NCBI GenBank assembly: GCA_021848865.1
Contig: JAJZTO010000130.1
Location: 1-7,548, forward strand
Length of the DNA stretch: 7,548 nt
From: Myxococcales bacterium
GTDB lineage: Bacteria; Myxococcota; Myxococcia; Myxococcales; Anaeromyxobacteraceae
Direction: 5' to 3'
The stretch's first letter is position 1, and each line of letters starts with the position of its first letter. Below, piece by piece: positions 1 through 7,548 of the stretch. Under the pieces are notes generated by a model that worked only from the letters and a program-made list of their open reading frames with translations, searched no databases and had not been told where the DNA came from. Position numbers and translations under genes: made by a program.

Positions 1-373
1 GGCGCTCCTGAACCTGGGCGAGCTCTACGCCCTCGACGGCTACCTCACCGCGGCCCAGGCGCACCTCGAGACCGCCCGGAGCATCGACCCGCAGCGGGCC
101 GAGCCGGTCTACGCCCTGGCGCTGCTCGCCGACGCGCGCGGCGACCGGGCCGGCGCCGCGGCGCTGGCCCGCGAGGCGCTGCGGCTCGACGAGTCCGGCG
201 CGGCCCGGGCGCGCCTCGCCTACCTGCGCGCCGAGGAGCGCACCCACCTCGAGGCCCTGCTCGCCGACGCCCGCGGCGACCGCGAGGCGGCGCTGGCCCG
301 GTGGCGCGAGCTGCGGGCCGGCGGCTACCCGGTGCTGGCGGCGGCGGCGCAGCGGCATCTCGACGAGCCCTAG
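1..373 (+). CDS. TPR-repeat protein, 3' end only
   Basis: The reading frame is open from base 2, with no start in the window, and ends at TAG 371-373, giving the last 123 residues of a larger protein. The sequence is almost entirely Ala/Leu/Arg-rich amphipathic helix with TPR-like spacing of small and aromatic residues: LGELYALDGYLTAAQAHLE, then a Pro after the helix pair (SIDP), then YALALLADARGDRAGAAAL. A nine-residue segment, LLADARGDR, occurs twice (residues 41-49 and 86-94 of the fragment). TPR proteins act as protein-protein scaffolds, and no enzymatic motif is visible, so the specific role is unknown. The stop lies 14 bases before the likely hrcA start, so read-through into hrcA is possible. 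Assignment to the TPR class is fairly secure. The identity of the full protein cannot be judged from the tail alone. Confidence 0.8.
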   Translation, partial: ALLNLGELYALDGYLTAAQAHLETARSIDPQRAEPVYALALLADARGDRAGAAALAREALRLDESGAARARLAYLRAEERTHLEALLADARGDREAALARWRELRAGGYPVLAAAAQRHLDEP

Positions 374-375
374 CT

Positions 376-381
376 TACAAT
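376..381 (+). promoter_or_regulatory. Candidate -10 box (TACAAT) for hrcA
   Basis: TACAAT matches the sigma-70 -10 consensus at five of six positions and is one of the few AT-rich spots in this region. Transcription starting about seven bases downstream would begin at or next to the GTG at 388, giving a leaderless or nearly leaderless hrcA mRNA. I find no convincing -35 hexamer 16-18 bases upstream, where the sequence is still TPR-gene coding sequence. The site is therefore a suggestion only. Confidence 0.4.
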
Positions 382-387
382 CTCCCC

Positions 388-1434
388 GTGGCCGGTCCGA
401 TCCCGGAGATGGGGAAGCGCGAGCGCGACATCCTGCGCGCGCTGGTCCAGGACTACATCCAGACCGGTGAGCCGGTGGCCAGCCAGCCGCTGCTGGCCCG
501 CCACGACCTCACCTGGTCCCCCGCCACCATCCGCAACGTGATGGCCGACCTGGAGGCGCTCGGCTTCCTGGCGAAGCCCCACGCCTCCAGCGGCCGCGTC
601 CCCACCGAGCGCGGCTACCGGCTCTTCGTGGACACGCTGGTGCACGTGCGGCCGCCGCCGCCGGCGGAGCGGGAGCGCATCGAGAAGCTGGCCCACGAGG
701 CGGCCCAGGACCTGGACGCCACCCTGGGCGGCACGGTGCAGCTGCTCCACTCCCTCTCCCACCACGCCGGGGTGGTGACCACGCCGCGCCCGGTGACCGA
801 CCCCATCCGGCAGCTCGAGTTCGTCCAGCTGCGGGAGAACCGGGTGCTGGTGGTCTTCGTCTCCGACGCCGGGCTGGTCACCAACAAGGTCCTGGTGCTG
901 GAGCAGCCCATGACCGCGGCCGAGCTGGAGCGGGCCCAGAACTACCTGAACGAGCAGCTCCGGCGCGGCCCGGTCGAGGAGCTGCGCCAGCGCATCCTCG
1001 CCGAGATGCGCGAGGACCAGTCGGCGCTGCAGGCGCTGGTGGAGAAGGCGCTGCGGCTCGCCGAGCAGGCCTTCGGGCCGGGCGAGGCGGCCGGCGTCCG
1101 GGTGGAGGGGGAGGAGAGCTTCCTCGAGGCGCCGGAGTTCGCCGACGTCCAGAAGGCCCGCGCCCTGCTCCGGGCCTTCGCGGAGAAGGACCGCATCCTC
1201 CGGGTCCTGGACCGGGTGGTGCAGGCCCGCGAGGTCCGCATCTTCATCGGCGCCGAGAGCGAGTTCGCCCAGGTCCCGGACGTCTCGGTGGTGGCCGCCC
1301 CCTACGGCCGCGGCGACAAGGTGCTGGGGACGCTGGCGGTGATCGGCCCCACCCGCATGAACTACGCCCGCGTCATCCCGCTGGTGGACCTGACGGCGCG
1401 CGAGATCTCCCGGGCCCTGACGGCCGACGATTGA
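388..1434 (+). CDS. hrcA: Heat-inducible transcription repressor HrcA
   Basis: HrcA is the cytoplasmic repressor of class I heat-shock genes. It binds CIRCE inverted repeats and needs the GroEL chaperonin to stay active. Counting from M409 as residue 1, the N-terminal winged-helix domain carries the family motifs ATIRNVMADLEALGF (39-53) and SSGRVPTERGYRLFVD (60-75). The central part is the GAF-like dimerisation region with its inserted domain. The C-terminus has the hallmark GPTRMNYARVIPLVD (about 313-327). The protein is complete at family length: 348 residues from GTG 388, or 341 from ATG 409. The start is uncertain. GTG 388 sits where transcription from the TACAAT box would begin, whereas ATG 409 aligns better with the usual short HrcA N-terminus but has GGAG directly abutting it. 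hrcA heads the chaperone cluster, the classic arrangement for autoregulation. Confidence 0.95.
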   Translation: MAGPIPEMGKRERDILRALVQDYIQTGEPVASQPLLARHDLTWSPATIRNVMADLEALGFLAKPHASSGRVPTERGYRLFVDTLVHVRPPPPAERERIEKLAHEAAQDLDATLGGTVQLLHSLSHHAGVVTTPRPVTDPIRQLEFVQLRENRVLVVFVSDAGLVTNKVLVLEQPMTAAELERAQNYLNEQLRRGPVEELRQRILAEMREDQSALQALVEKALRLAEQAFGPGEAAGVRVEGEESFLEAPEFADVQKARALLRAFAEKDRILRVLDRVVQAREVRIFIGAESEFAQVPDVSVVAAPYGRGDKVLGTLAVIGPTRMNYARVIPLVDLTAREISRALTADD

Positions 1435-1439
1435 CCCGG

Positions 1440-1462
1440 CCGGAAGCTTGTTGCGCTTCGGG
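1440..1462 (+). promoter_or_regulatory. Imperfect inverted repeat, candidate operator between hrcA and grpE
   Basis: The left arm CCGGAAGC (1440-1447) and right arm GCTTCGGG (1455-1462) pair at seven of eight positions around a 7-base spacer (TTGTTGC). It begins six bases after the hrcA stop, and its spacer covers the proposed -35 of the grpE promoter. No T-run follows, so a rho-independent terminator is unlikely. The arm and spacer geometry resembles CIRCE (9-N9-9), but the arm sequence does not match TTAGCACTC. An operator role is inference. Confidence 0.3.
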
Positions 1463-1475
1463 ACCGTGTGAGAAT
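1448..1475 (+). promoter_or_regulatory. Candidate extended -10 promoter for grpE-dnaK
   Basis: A weak -35 TTGTTG (1448-1453) is followed, 16 bases on, by GAGAAT (1470-1475), which matches TATAAT at four of six positions. TGT lies immediately upstream of it (1467-1469), forming an extended -10 (TGn). The AT-rich patch AGAATAT is conspicuous in this GC background. Initiation near 1482 would leave a leader of about 50 bases before grpE. It could instead be read by an alternative heat-shock sigma factor; the preceding C makes the -35 read CTTGTTG. Confidence 0.35.
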
Positions 1476-1531
1476 ATCCGAGGTTCCCGTGTCGCGCCGG
1501 ACCAGGCTCCGGAGGCGACGGGCACGAGGCC

Positions 1532-2176
1532 ATGTCCCACGACGACGCCAAGGGCTCCTTCTCCGCCGACATCCCCCAGAGCCTCCTCGACGAGGCGGTG
1601 GAGGCCGTCGGCAAGCGCGCCGCGCCGGCCCCGGCCGGCGGCGAGGCGCCGGCGGGCGACCCGGACCGGGAGCGGCTCCAGGCCGAGCTGGAGCTGTCGC
1701 AGGCGCTGGGGCGCGAGCTCACCGAGAAGCTCCGCGAGGAGCACGAGCGCTTCCTGCGCGCCGCCGCCGACCTGGAGAACTACCGGAAGCGGGCGCAGCG
1801 CGAGCGGGAGGAGGTCCAGCGCTTCGGCGCCGAGCGGCTCCTCAAGGACCTGTTCCCGGTGGTGGACAACCTGGACCGGGCCCTGGCGGCCGCGCCGCCC
1901 GACGACCCGCTGGCGGGCGGCGTGAAGCTGGTCCTCAAGGTGATGGAGGAGGCGCTGGCCCGGAACGGGGTGAAGAGCTTCCACGCCCTGGGCGAGCCCT
2001 TCGACCCCCGCAACCACGAGGCCATCCTCACCGTGCCGGCGGGGGAGCACGCGCCCGGGACGGTGGTGGTGGAGCACGGGCGGGGCTTCACCCTGAACGA
2101 CCGGCTGGTGCGCCCGGCCCTGGTCGGCGTGGCCGCCGCGCCCGCCGGGGACGCGCCGGGGGGCGGGGGCGCATAG
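1532..2176 (+). CDS. grpE: Nucleotide exchange factor GrpE
   Basis: GrpE is a cytoplasmic homodimer that opens the DnaK nucleotide-binding domain to release ADP and so resets the Hsp70 cycle. The 214-residue protein has a low-complexity Ala/Pro/Gly N-terminus (to about residue 45). A long charged helix or coiled coil follows (about 47-105), including the family segment LENYRKRAQRERE. Next comes the four-helix-bundle region with FPVVDNLDRAL (108-118). The C-terminal beta domain has GEPFDPRNHEAI (154-165) and the GrpE signature GFTLNDRLVRPALVGV (185-200). A short Gly-rich tail ends it. ATG 1532 is the first plausible start. GGAGG at 1511-1515 is rather far (16 bases) and GAGG at 1526-1529 rather close, so the ribosome site is weak. 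dnaK follows after 14 bases, almost certainly in the same transcript. Confidence 0.96.
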   Translation: MSHDDAKGSFSADIPQSLLDEAVEAVGKRAAPAPAGGEAPAGDPDRERLQAELELSQALGRELTEKLREEHERFLRAAADLENYRKRAQREREEVQRFGAERLLKDLFPVVDNLDRALAAAPPDDPLAGGVKLVLKVMEEALARNGVKSFHALGEPFDPRNHEAILTVPAGEHAPGTVVVEHGRGFTLNDRLVRPALVGVAAAPAGDAPGGGGA

Positions 2177-2190
2177 GCTCCGGGGGAGCG

Positions 2191-4023
<1,833 letters not shown>

Positions 4024-4028
4024 GCGGC

Positions 4029-4056
4029 TTGCCGGGCCCCGGCCCGGCGTTACATT
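4029..4056 (+). promoter_or_regulatory. Candidate promoter for dnaJ
   Basis: TTGCCG (4029-4034) and TACATT (4051-4056) are separated by 16 bases. Each matches the sigma-70 consensus at four of six positions. Initiation near 4063 would give a leader of about 41 bases before the TTG start at 4104. The leader contains the 10-base palindrome CCCGATCGGG (4074-4083) and a short GGGA/TCCC hairpin (4063-4074). A heat-shock sigma factor could also use the CTTG at 4028-4031. Confidence 0.4.
4031..4048 (+). repeat. Perfect 8-bp inverted repeat between dnaK and dnaJ
   Basis: GCCGGGCC (4031-4038) and GGCCCGGC (4041-4048) are exact reverse complements around CC, eight bases after the dnaK stop. In RNA this would form a very stable stem with a 4-base loop. 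It is not followed by a T-run, only GTTACATTCCCC, so it is at best an imperfect terminator. It could attenuate or protect the 3' end of the dnaK message. It also fills the spacer of the putative dnaJ promoter, where a protein could bind it as an operator. Confidence 0.45.
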
Positions 4057-4103
4057 CCCCGCGGGAGCGTTCCCCCGATCGGGCACCACCACCCGGACTT
4101 CCA

Positions 4104-5243
4104 TTGGAAAAGCGCGACTACTACGAGGTCCTGGGCGTCGGCCGGGAGGCGGGCGAGCCGGAGCTGAAGAGCGCCTACCGCAAGCTCGCCCACCAGTACC
4201 ACCCCGACAAGAACCAGGGCGACGCCGGCGCCGAGGCCCGCTTCAAGGAGGTGAGCGAGGCCTACGCCGTGCTCTCCGATCCGGAGAAGCGGGCCCGCTA
4301 CGACCGCTTCGGCCACGGCGGCGCCGGGGCCAGCCCCTTCGAGGGCTTCGGCGGCCCGTTCGCCGGCGGCGCCGGGACCATCAACGACATCTTCGGCGAC
4401 ATCTTCTCGGAGATGTTCGGCGGCGGGGTCCGCGGCCGCGGCCGCTCCCGGCCGCGCGGCGCCGACCTGCGCTACCACCTCGAGCTGAGCTTCGAGGAGG
4501 CGGCCTTCGGCACCACCTCCCGCATCCAGATCCCGCGCCCCCGCCGCTGCGAGACCTGCAAGGGCTCGGGCGCCCGGCCCGGCACCGGCCCGCGGGCCTG
4601 CCCCACCTGCGGCGGCTCCGGCGAGATCCGGGTGGCGCAGGGCTTCTTCTCCATCGCCCGCACCTGCCACCACTGCGGCGGCAGCGGCCAGGTGATCACC
4701 GACAAGTGCCCGGCCTGCGCCGGCCAGGGCCACACCCGCGAGGAGGCCACCGTCGAGGTGAAGGTGCCGCCGGGCGTGGACAGCGGCACCCGGCTCAAGC
4801 TCTCCGGCGAGGGGGAGCCGCCGCCCTCGCCCGGGGCCCAGGCCGGCGACCTCTACGTGGTGGTGCAGGTGAAGGAGCACCCCATCTTCCGGCGCGAGGA
4901 CACCGAGGTGGTGTGCGACATGCCCATCAGCTTCACCCAGGCCTCGCTGGGGACCCAGCTCGACGTCCCCACGCTGGACGGCCCGGTGAAGCTGAAGATC
5001 CCGGCCGGCACCCAGTCCGGCAAGGTCTTCCGGATGCGCGGCCACGGCATCCCGGCGCTGCAGGGCTCGGGCCGCGGCGACCAGCACGTCCGGGTGGTGG
5101 TGGAGACCCCCACCCACCTGAGCAAGGAGCAGCGGGAGCTGCTGGAGAAGTTCGCCGCCCTCTCGGGCGAGGAGACCAACCCGCGCAGCCGCGGGTTCCT
5201 GCGCCAGGTGGCGGACCTCCTCGGGAACAGGAAGCGGGGCTGA
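4104..5243 (+). CDS. dnaJ: Chaperone protein DnaJ (type I Hsp40)
   Basis: DnaJ is the J-domain co-chaperone that presents clients to DnaK and stimulates its ATPase. The 379-residue protein is close to the E. coli length (376) and has the full class A layout. The J domain (about 4-68) carries the catalytic HPD at 33-35. A Gly/Phe-rich region follows (about 70-118) with the repeated DIF motif NDIFGDIFSEMF (94-105). The zinc-binding domain has four complete CxxC pairs: C149/C152, C166/C169, C188/C191 and C202/C205. The C-terminal client-binding and dimerisation domains run from about 215 to 340. The TTG at 4104 is chosen because it yields MEKRDYYEVLGV, matching the usual DnaJ N-terminus. No Shine-Dalgarno is visible before it. 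The 80-base gap from dnaK has its own candidate promoter, so dnaJ may be transcribed separately as well as by read-through. Confidence 0.96.
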   Translation: MEKRDYYEVLGVGREAGEPELKSAYRKLAHQYHPDKNQGDAGAEARFKEVSEAYAVLSDPEKRARYDRFGHGGAGASPFEGFGGPFAGGAGTINDIFGDIFSEMFGGGVRGRGRSRPRGADLRYHLELSFEEAAFGTTSRIQIPRPRRCETCKGSGARPGTGPRACPTCGGSGEIRVAQGFFSIARTCHHCGGSGQVITDKCPACAGQGHTREEATVEVKVPPGVDSGTRLKLSGEGEPPPSPGAQAGDLYVVVQVKEHPIFRREDTEVVCDMPISFTQASLGTQLDVPTLDGPVKLKIPAGTQSGKVFRMRGHGIPALQGSGRGDQHVRVVVETPTHLSKEQRELLEKFAALSGEETNPRSRGFLRQVADLLGNRKRG

Positions 5244-5247
5244 AACC

Positions 5248-5256
5248 TGCTACAAC
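5248..5256 (+). promoter_or_regulatory. Candidate extended -10 box upstream of the lipoprotein gene
   Basis: TGC followed by TACAAC fits the extended -10 pattern TGnTATAAT, with four of six matches in the hexamer. It lies in the 21-base gap after dnaJ. Initiation around 5263 would put the transcript start within a few bases of ATG 5265, giving an almost leaderless mRNA, and this gene also lacks a Shine-Dalgarno. No credible -35 is seen, and read-through from dnaJ is an equally good explanation. Confidence 0.3.
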
Positions 5257-5264
5257 CCGGCCCG

Positions 5265-7352
5265 ATGCGCCTCGCCACGCTCCCCCTCGCCCTGGCGCTG
5301 CTCCTCGCCGCGGGCTGCCCGAAGCGCGTGTCGATCGGCGGCGTGGAGATGCCCGAGTCCGAGGCGCGGACCCGGGCCGCGGCGGAGCTGGCCCAGCTGC
5401 GGGAGGGGAAGGACCGGCTCTCGCCGGAGCGGGCCGCCGAGTCCTTCGAGGCGCTGGCGGCGCGCAGCGACGGGCTGCCCGAGGCGGCCGAGGCGCTCTA
5501 CGACGCCGGCCTCTCCTGGCGCGCCGCCCGGCGGCCCGACCGGGCCGCGGAGGACTTCGGCCGGCTCCTCTCCGACTTCCCGCTCTCGCCGCGGGCCCTC
5601 GACGCCAAGCTGCAGCTCGGCCTCTCCCAGGTGGAGCTGGGGCGCCCCGGCGACGCGGCGCAGACGCTGGGCTCGCTCCAGGACAAGCTCCCGCCCGAGG
5701 AGCGGCTCCCGGCGGCGCGGGCGGCGGCGCGGGCCGCCGAGCAGGCGCGCCAGTGGCCGGCGGCGGTGCGGTTCCGGTCCGAGGCGGCCCGGCTCGCCCC
5801 GGAGGCGGAGCGGGGCGCCGAGCTGGCCTCGGCCGCCGACGACGTCGATCAGCTCGCCTTCCTGGACGTGGCCCGGCTCCGCGAGGAGCTGCCGCCCGAC
5901 TCGCCGGTGCTCCCGCCGCTCCTGCTCAAGCTCGCCAAGGTGCGCTGGCACCTGCGCGACGCCGACGGCGCGAAGGCCGAGGCCCAGGCGCTGCTCGAGC
6001 GCTTCCCCGGGACCCCCTGGGCCGCCGCGGCCCAGGCGCTGCTCGACCGGGCAGCGGCGCGCGCCCACGTCGACCCCCGGGTGGTGGGGGTGGCGGTCCC
6101 GCTCTCGGGCCGCTTCAAGGACTGGGGCGAGGCCATCCTCCAGGGCGTCTCCATGGCGCTCGCCGACGGCGGCTACCGCGTCGTCGTCAAGGACACCCGC
6201 GGCGAGCCGGAGGGCGCGGCCCAGGCGCTGGAGGAGCTGGCGCTCGCCGACGGCGCGGTGGCGGCGGTGGGGGGCGTGACCAACGCCGAGGCGGCGCGCG
6301 CGGCCCAGGCGGCGCAGGAGCTGGAGCTGCCCTTCCTCTCGCTCGCCAAGACCGAGCACGTCACCGACGCCGGCCCCTGGGTCTTCCGGGTGATGCTCAC
6401 CGCCGAGGCCCAGGCCCGGGCGCTGGTGGACTGGGCCATGGGGCCGCGGGCCATGAAGCGCTTCGCCCTGCTCTACCCCGACATCCCCTACGGCCAGGAG
6501 CTGGCCGGGGCCTTCTGGGACGACGTCGAGGCCCGCGGCGGCGAGATCCGCGGCGCCGAGCCCTACGCCTACGACCGCACCACCTTCGCGCCGCTGGTGA
6601 AGGACATGGTGGGCAAGCTCTACCTGGACGAGCGCCCCGACTACGTCGAGCAGGTGAAGGCCCTGGTGAAGGAGGAGAAGGACCCCTTCCGCCGGCGCAA
6701 GGCGCTGGAGAAGCTGCGCGACCGGATCGCCCCCGTCACCGACTTCGACGCGGTCTTCATCCCCGACTTCGCCCGGAACGTCGGCTACGTGGCGCCGGCG
6801 CTGGCGGTGGAGGACGTGGTCACCTCCACCTGCGACCCCCGCGAGCTGGACAAGATCCGCAAGACCACCGGGCGGGAGGAGCTGCAGCCGGTGCAGCTGC
6901 TCGGCGCCAACGGCTGGAACGACCCGCAGCTGGTGGAGCGGGCCGGCAAGTACGTCGAGTGCGCCGTCTTCGTGGACGGGTTCTTCGCCGGCTCGCAGCG
7001 GCCCGAGACCCGGAAGTTCGTGGAGGGCTTCCAGCAGCGCTTCGGCCACCCGCCCACCATCCTGGAGGCCAGCGCCCACGACGCCGCCCGGCTCATCCGG
7101 CTGGGGCTGGAGCGGGGCGCCTCGACCCGCGAGGCGCTGCGGGCGCAGCTGGCGGCGGCCCGGAACGTGCCCGGCGCCACCGGCGACCTCTCCTTCGACG
7201 ACCGGCGCGAGGTGCAGAAGCGCCTCTTCTTCCTCACGGTGGAGAACCGGACGGTGCGCGAGCTCACGCCGGCGGAGCTCTCGGCCGGCCCGCCGGTCTT
7301 CCCGCCGGCGCCGGCGGCGGTGCCGGCCGTTCCCGGACCCAGGGCCCGCTAG
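5265..7352 (+). CDS. LpoA-like lipoprotein: TPR-like region plus periplasmic binding domain
   Basis: This is a 695-residue predicted lipoprotein. A short hydrophobic signal ends in the lipobox LLAAGC with the lipidated Cys at residue 18. Pro at the next position would permit outer-membrane sorting by the E. coli rule. Residues about 55-265 are Ala/Leu-rich helices with TPR-like spacing, resembling CpoB/BamD-type repeats. From about 273 (VVGVAVPLSGRFKDWGEAIL) to about 665 the protein reads as a LivJ/Peripla_BP_6 type binding domain, including GGVTNAEAARAAQAA, FALLYPDIPYGQELAGAF and FDAVFIPDF. TPR plus this domain is the architecture of LpoA, the activator of penicillin-binding protein PBP1a. 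A ligand-binding or transport role is the alternative. An unusually charged segment (about 444-490) interrupts the binding fold, and a Pro/Ala-rich tail follows (676-695). ATG 5265 is the start that gives an intact signal peptide. The gene is probably co-transcribed with the next one. Confidence 0.82.
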   Translation: MRLATLPLALALLLAAGCPKRVSIGGVEMPESEARTRAAAELAQLREGKDRLSPERAAESFEALAARSDGLPEAAEALYDAGLSWRAARRPDRAAEDFGRLLSDFPLSPRALDAKLQLGLSQVELGRPGDAAQTLGSLQDKLPPEERLPAARAAARAAEQARQWPAAVRFRSEAARLAPEAERGAELASAADDVDQLAFLDVARLREELPPDSPVLPPLLLKLAKVRWHLRDADGAKAEAQALLERFPGTPWAAAAQALLDRAAARAHVDPRVVGVAVPLSGRFKDWGEAILQGVSMALADGGYRVVVKDTRGEPEGAAQALEELALADGAVAAVGGVTNAEAARAAQAAQELELPFLSLAKTEHVTDAGPWVFRVMLTAEAQARALVDWAMGPRAMKRFALLYPDIPYGQELAGAFWDDVEARGGEIRGAEPYAYDRTTFAPLVKDMVGKLYLDERPDYVEQVKALVKEEKDPFRRRKALEKLRDRIAPVTDFDAVFIPDFARNVGYVAPALAVEDVVTSTCDPRELDKIRKTTGREELQPVQLLGANGWNDPQLVERAGKYVECAVFVDGFFAGSQRPETRKFVEGFQQRFGHPPTILEASAHDAARLIRLGLERGASTREALRAQLAAARNVPGATGDLSFDDRREVQKRLFFLTVENRTVRELTPAELSAGPPVFPPAPAAVPAVPGPRAR

Positions 7353-7548
7353 ATGGACCCGGCCGCGCCGCTCCCCGCGCCGCGCCGGCGGCGGCCGGCC
7401 CTCGTCCCGCTGCTCTTCCTCGCCACCGTCGGCACCACGCTGCTGGTCGGCGCAGGCCTGGCGAACGTCCCCGACGACGCCGGCCTCGCCACCCAGGCAG
7501 TGGCCGGGATCCCCTACGCCGCCGCCATCCTCGCCATCCTGCTCGCCC
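7353..7548 (+). CDS. Probable M50 site-2 protease family membrane protein, N-terminal fragment
   Basis: ATG 7353 directly abuts the TAG of the lipoprotein gene, and the frame stays open to the window edge (65 complete codons). The fragment starts with a Pro/Arg-rich cytoplasmic-type leader (MDPAAPLPAPRRRRP). A hydrophobic segment follows (about 17-37, LVPLLFLATVGTTLLVGAGL), then a short polar loop and a second hydrophobic stretch (AGIPYAAAILAILLA). From memory of the family, bacterial and plant-type site-2 proteases have a FLxTxxTT-like first helix and a GxP(Y/F)-ILAILL segment just before the zinc-binding HExxH. The window ends exactly where HExxH would be expected, so the catalytic motif cannot be checked. 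These proteases cut membrane substrates such as anti-sigma factors. The stop/start junction implies translational coupling. The call is a family resemblance, not proof. Confidence 0.6.
   Translation, partial: MDPAAPLPAPRRRRPALVPLLFLATVGTTLLVGAGLANVPDDAGLATQAVAGIPYAAAILAILLA

Noticed and set aside
301..387. Earlier GTG start for hrcA at 301
   Set aside because: It would overlap the TPR gene by 73 bases and add about 29 low-complexity residues (Ala/Gly/Arg-rich) not seen in HrcA proteins.
641..665. GCC-rich triplet run in hrcA
   Set aside because: It encodes a short RPPPPA linker and is ordinary for this base composition.
370..1722. Long minus-strand open frame opposite hrcA
   Set aside because: Low-complexity translation and full overlap with a conserved sense gene. 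A high-GC artefact.
1468..2190. Open extension upstream of and in frame with dnaK, overlapping grpE
   Set aside because: The translation is Arg/Gly/Ala/Pro junk overlying the real grpE frame. The DnaK N-terminus MGKVIGIDLGTTNS and a Shine-Dalgarno mark the true start at 2191.
4029..4103. Earlier TTG start for dnaJ at 4029
   Set aside because: It would add 25 residues before the conserved KRDYYEVLGV start and would translate the promoter and inverted repeat.
4430..4450. Overlapping GCGGCCGC palindromes in dnaJ
   Set aside because: They encode the Gly/Arg segment at the end of the Gly/Phe region that is normal for DnaJ. No sign of an operator or mobile end.
4050..5117. Long minus-strand open frame opposite dnaJ
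   Set aside because: Ala/Gly/Leu/Val/His-rich with no motif; it mirrors the conserved dnaJ codons.
5250..7079. Long minus-strand open frame opposite the lipoprotein gene
   Set aside because: Repetitive Arg/Gly/Leu/His composition and no plausible start context. The sense frame has a signal peptide and a recognisable fold.

Overview
The window is a compact, very GC-rich bacterial segment with every gene on the + strand. Codons nearly always end in G or C, gaps are short, and several starts lack a Shine-Dalgarno sequence. The gene content, an hrcA-grpE-dnaK-dnaJ heat-shock cluster followed by an LpoA-like lipoprotein and a site-2 protease, together with this style, suggests a Myxococcota member close to Anaeromyxobacter. 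That placement is inference, because no rRNA or other phylogenetic marker is present.

Layout. Bases 1-373 hold the 3' end of a TPR-repeat gene. hrcA, the heat-shock repressor, begins 14 bases later (388-1434). A 97-base gap contains a candidate promoter and an imperfect inverted repeat, and leads to grpE (1532-2176). dnaK follows after 14 bases (2191-4023). An 80-base gap holds a perfect 8-bp inverted repeat and a second candidate promoter, before dnaJ (4104-5243, TTG start). After 21 bases comes a 695-residue lipoprotein (5265-7352) that joins an N-terminal TPR-like helical region to a LivJ/LpoA-type periplasmic binding domain. Its TAG stop abuts the ATG of a membrane protein (7353 to the window edge) that resembles the N-terminus of a family M50 site-2 protease.

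How the genes work together. GrpE, DnaK and DnaJ form the standard Hsp70 machine: DnaJ delivers clients and triggers ATP hydrolysis, DnaK holds the client, and GrpE exchanges nucleotide. HrcA would repress heat-shock genes by binding CIRCE operators, but I see no recognisable CIRCE in the window. The last two genes belong to the envelope, so the run may couple cytoplasmic folding stress to cell-wall or envelope functions.

Novelty. The core is a well-known locus and I do not see a clearly undescribed system. The more interesting points are the missing CIRCE with a different inverted repeat in its place, a recurring TACA-type -10 box close to start codons, the short C-terminus of DnaK, and the envelope genes attached to the cluster. 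There is no tRNA, rRNA, CRISPR, insertion sequence or convincing rho-independent terminator. No gene-free stretch exceeds 100 bases.
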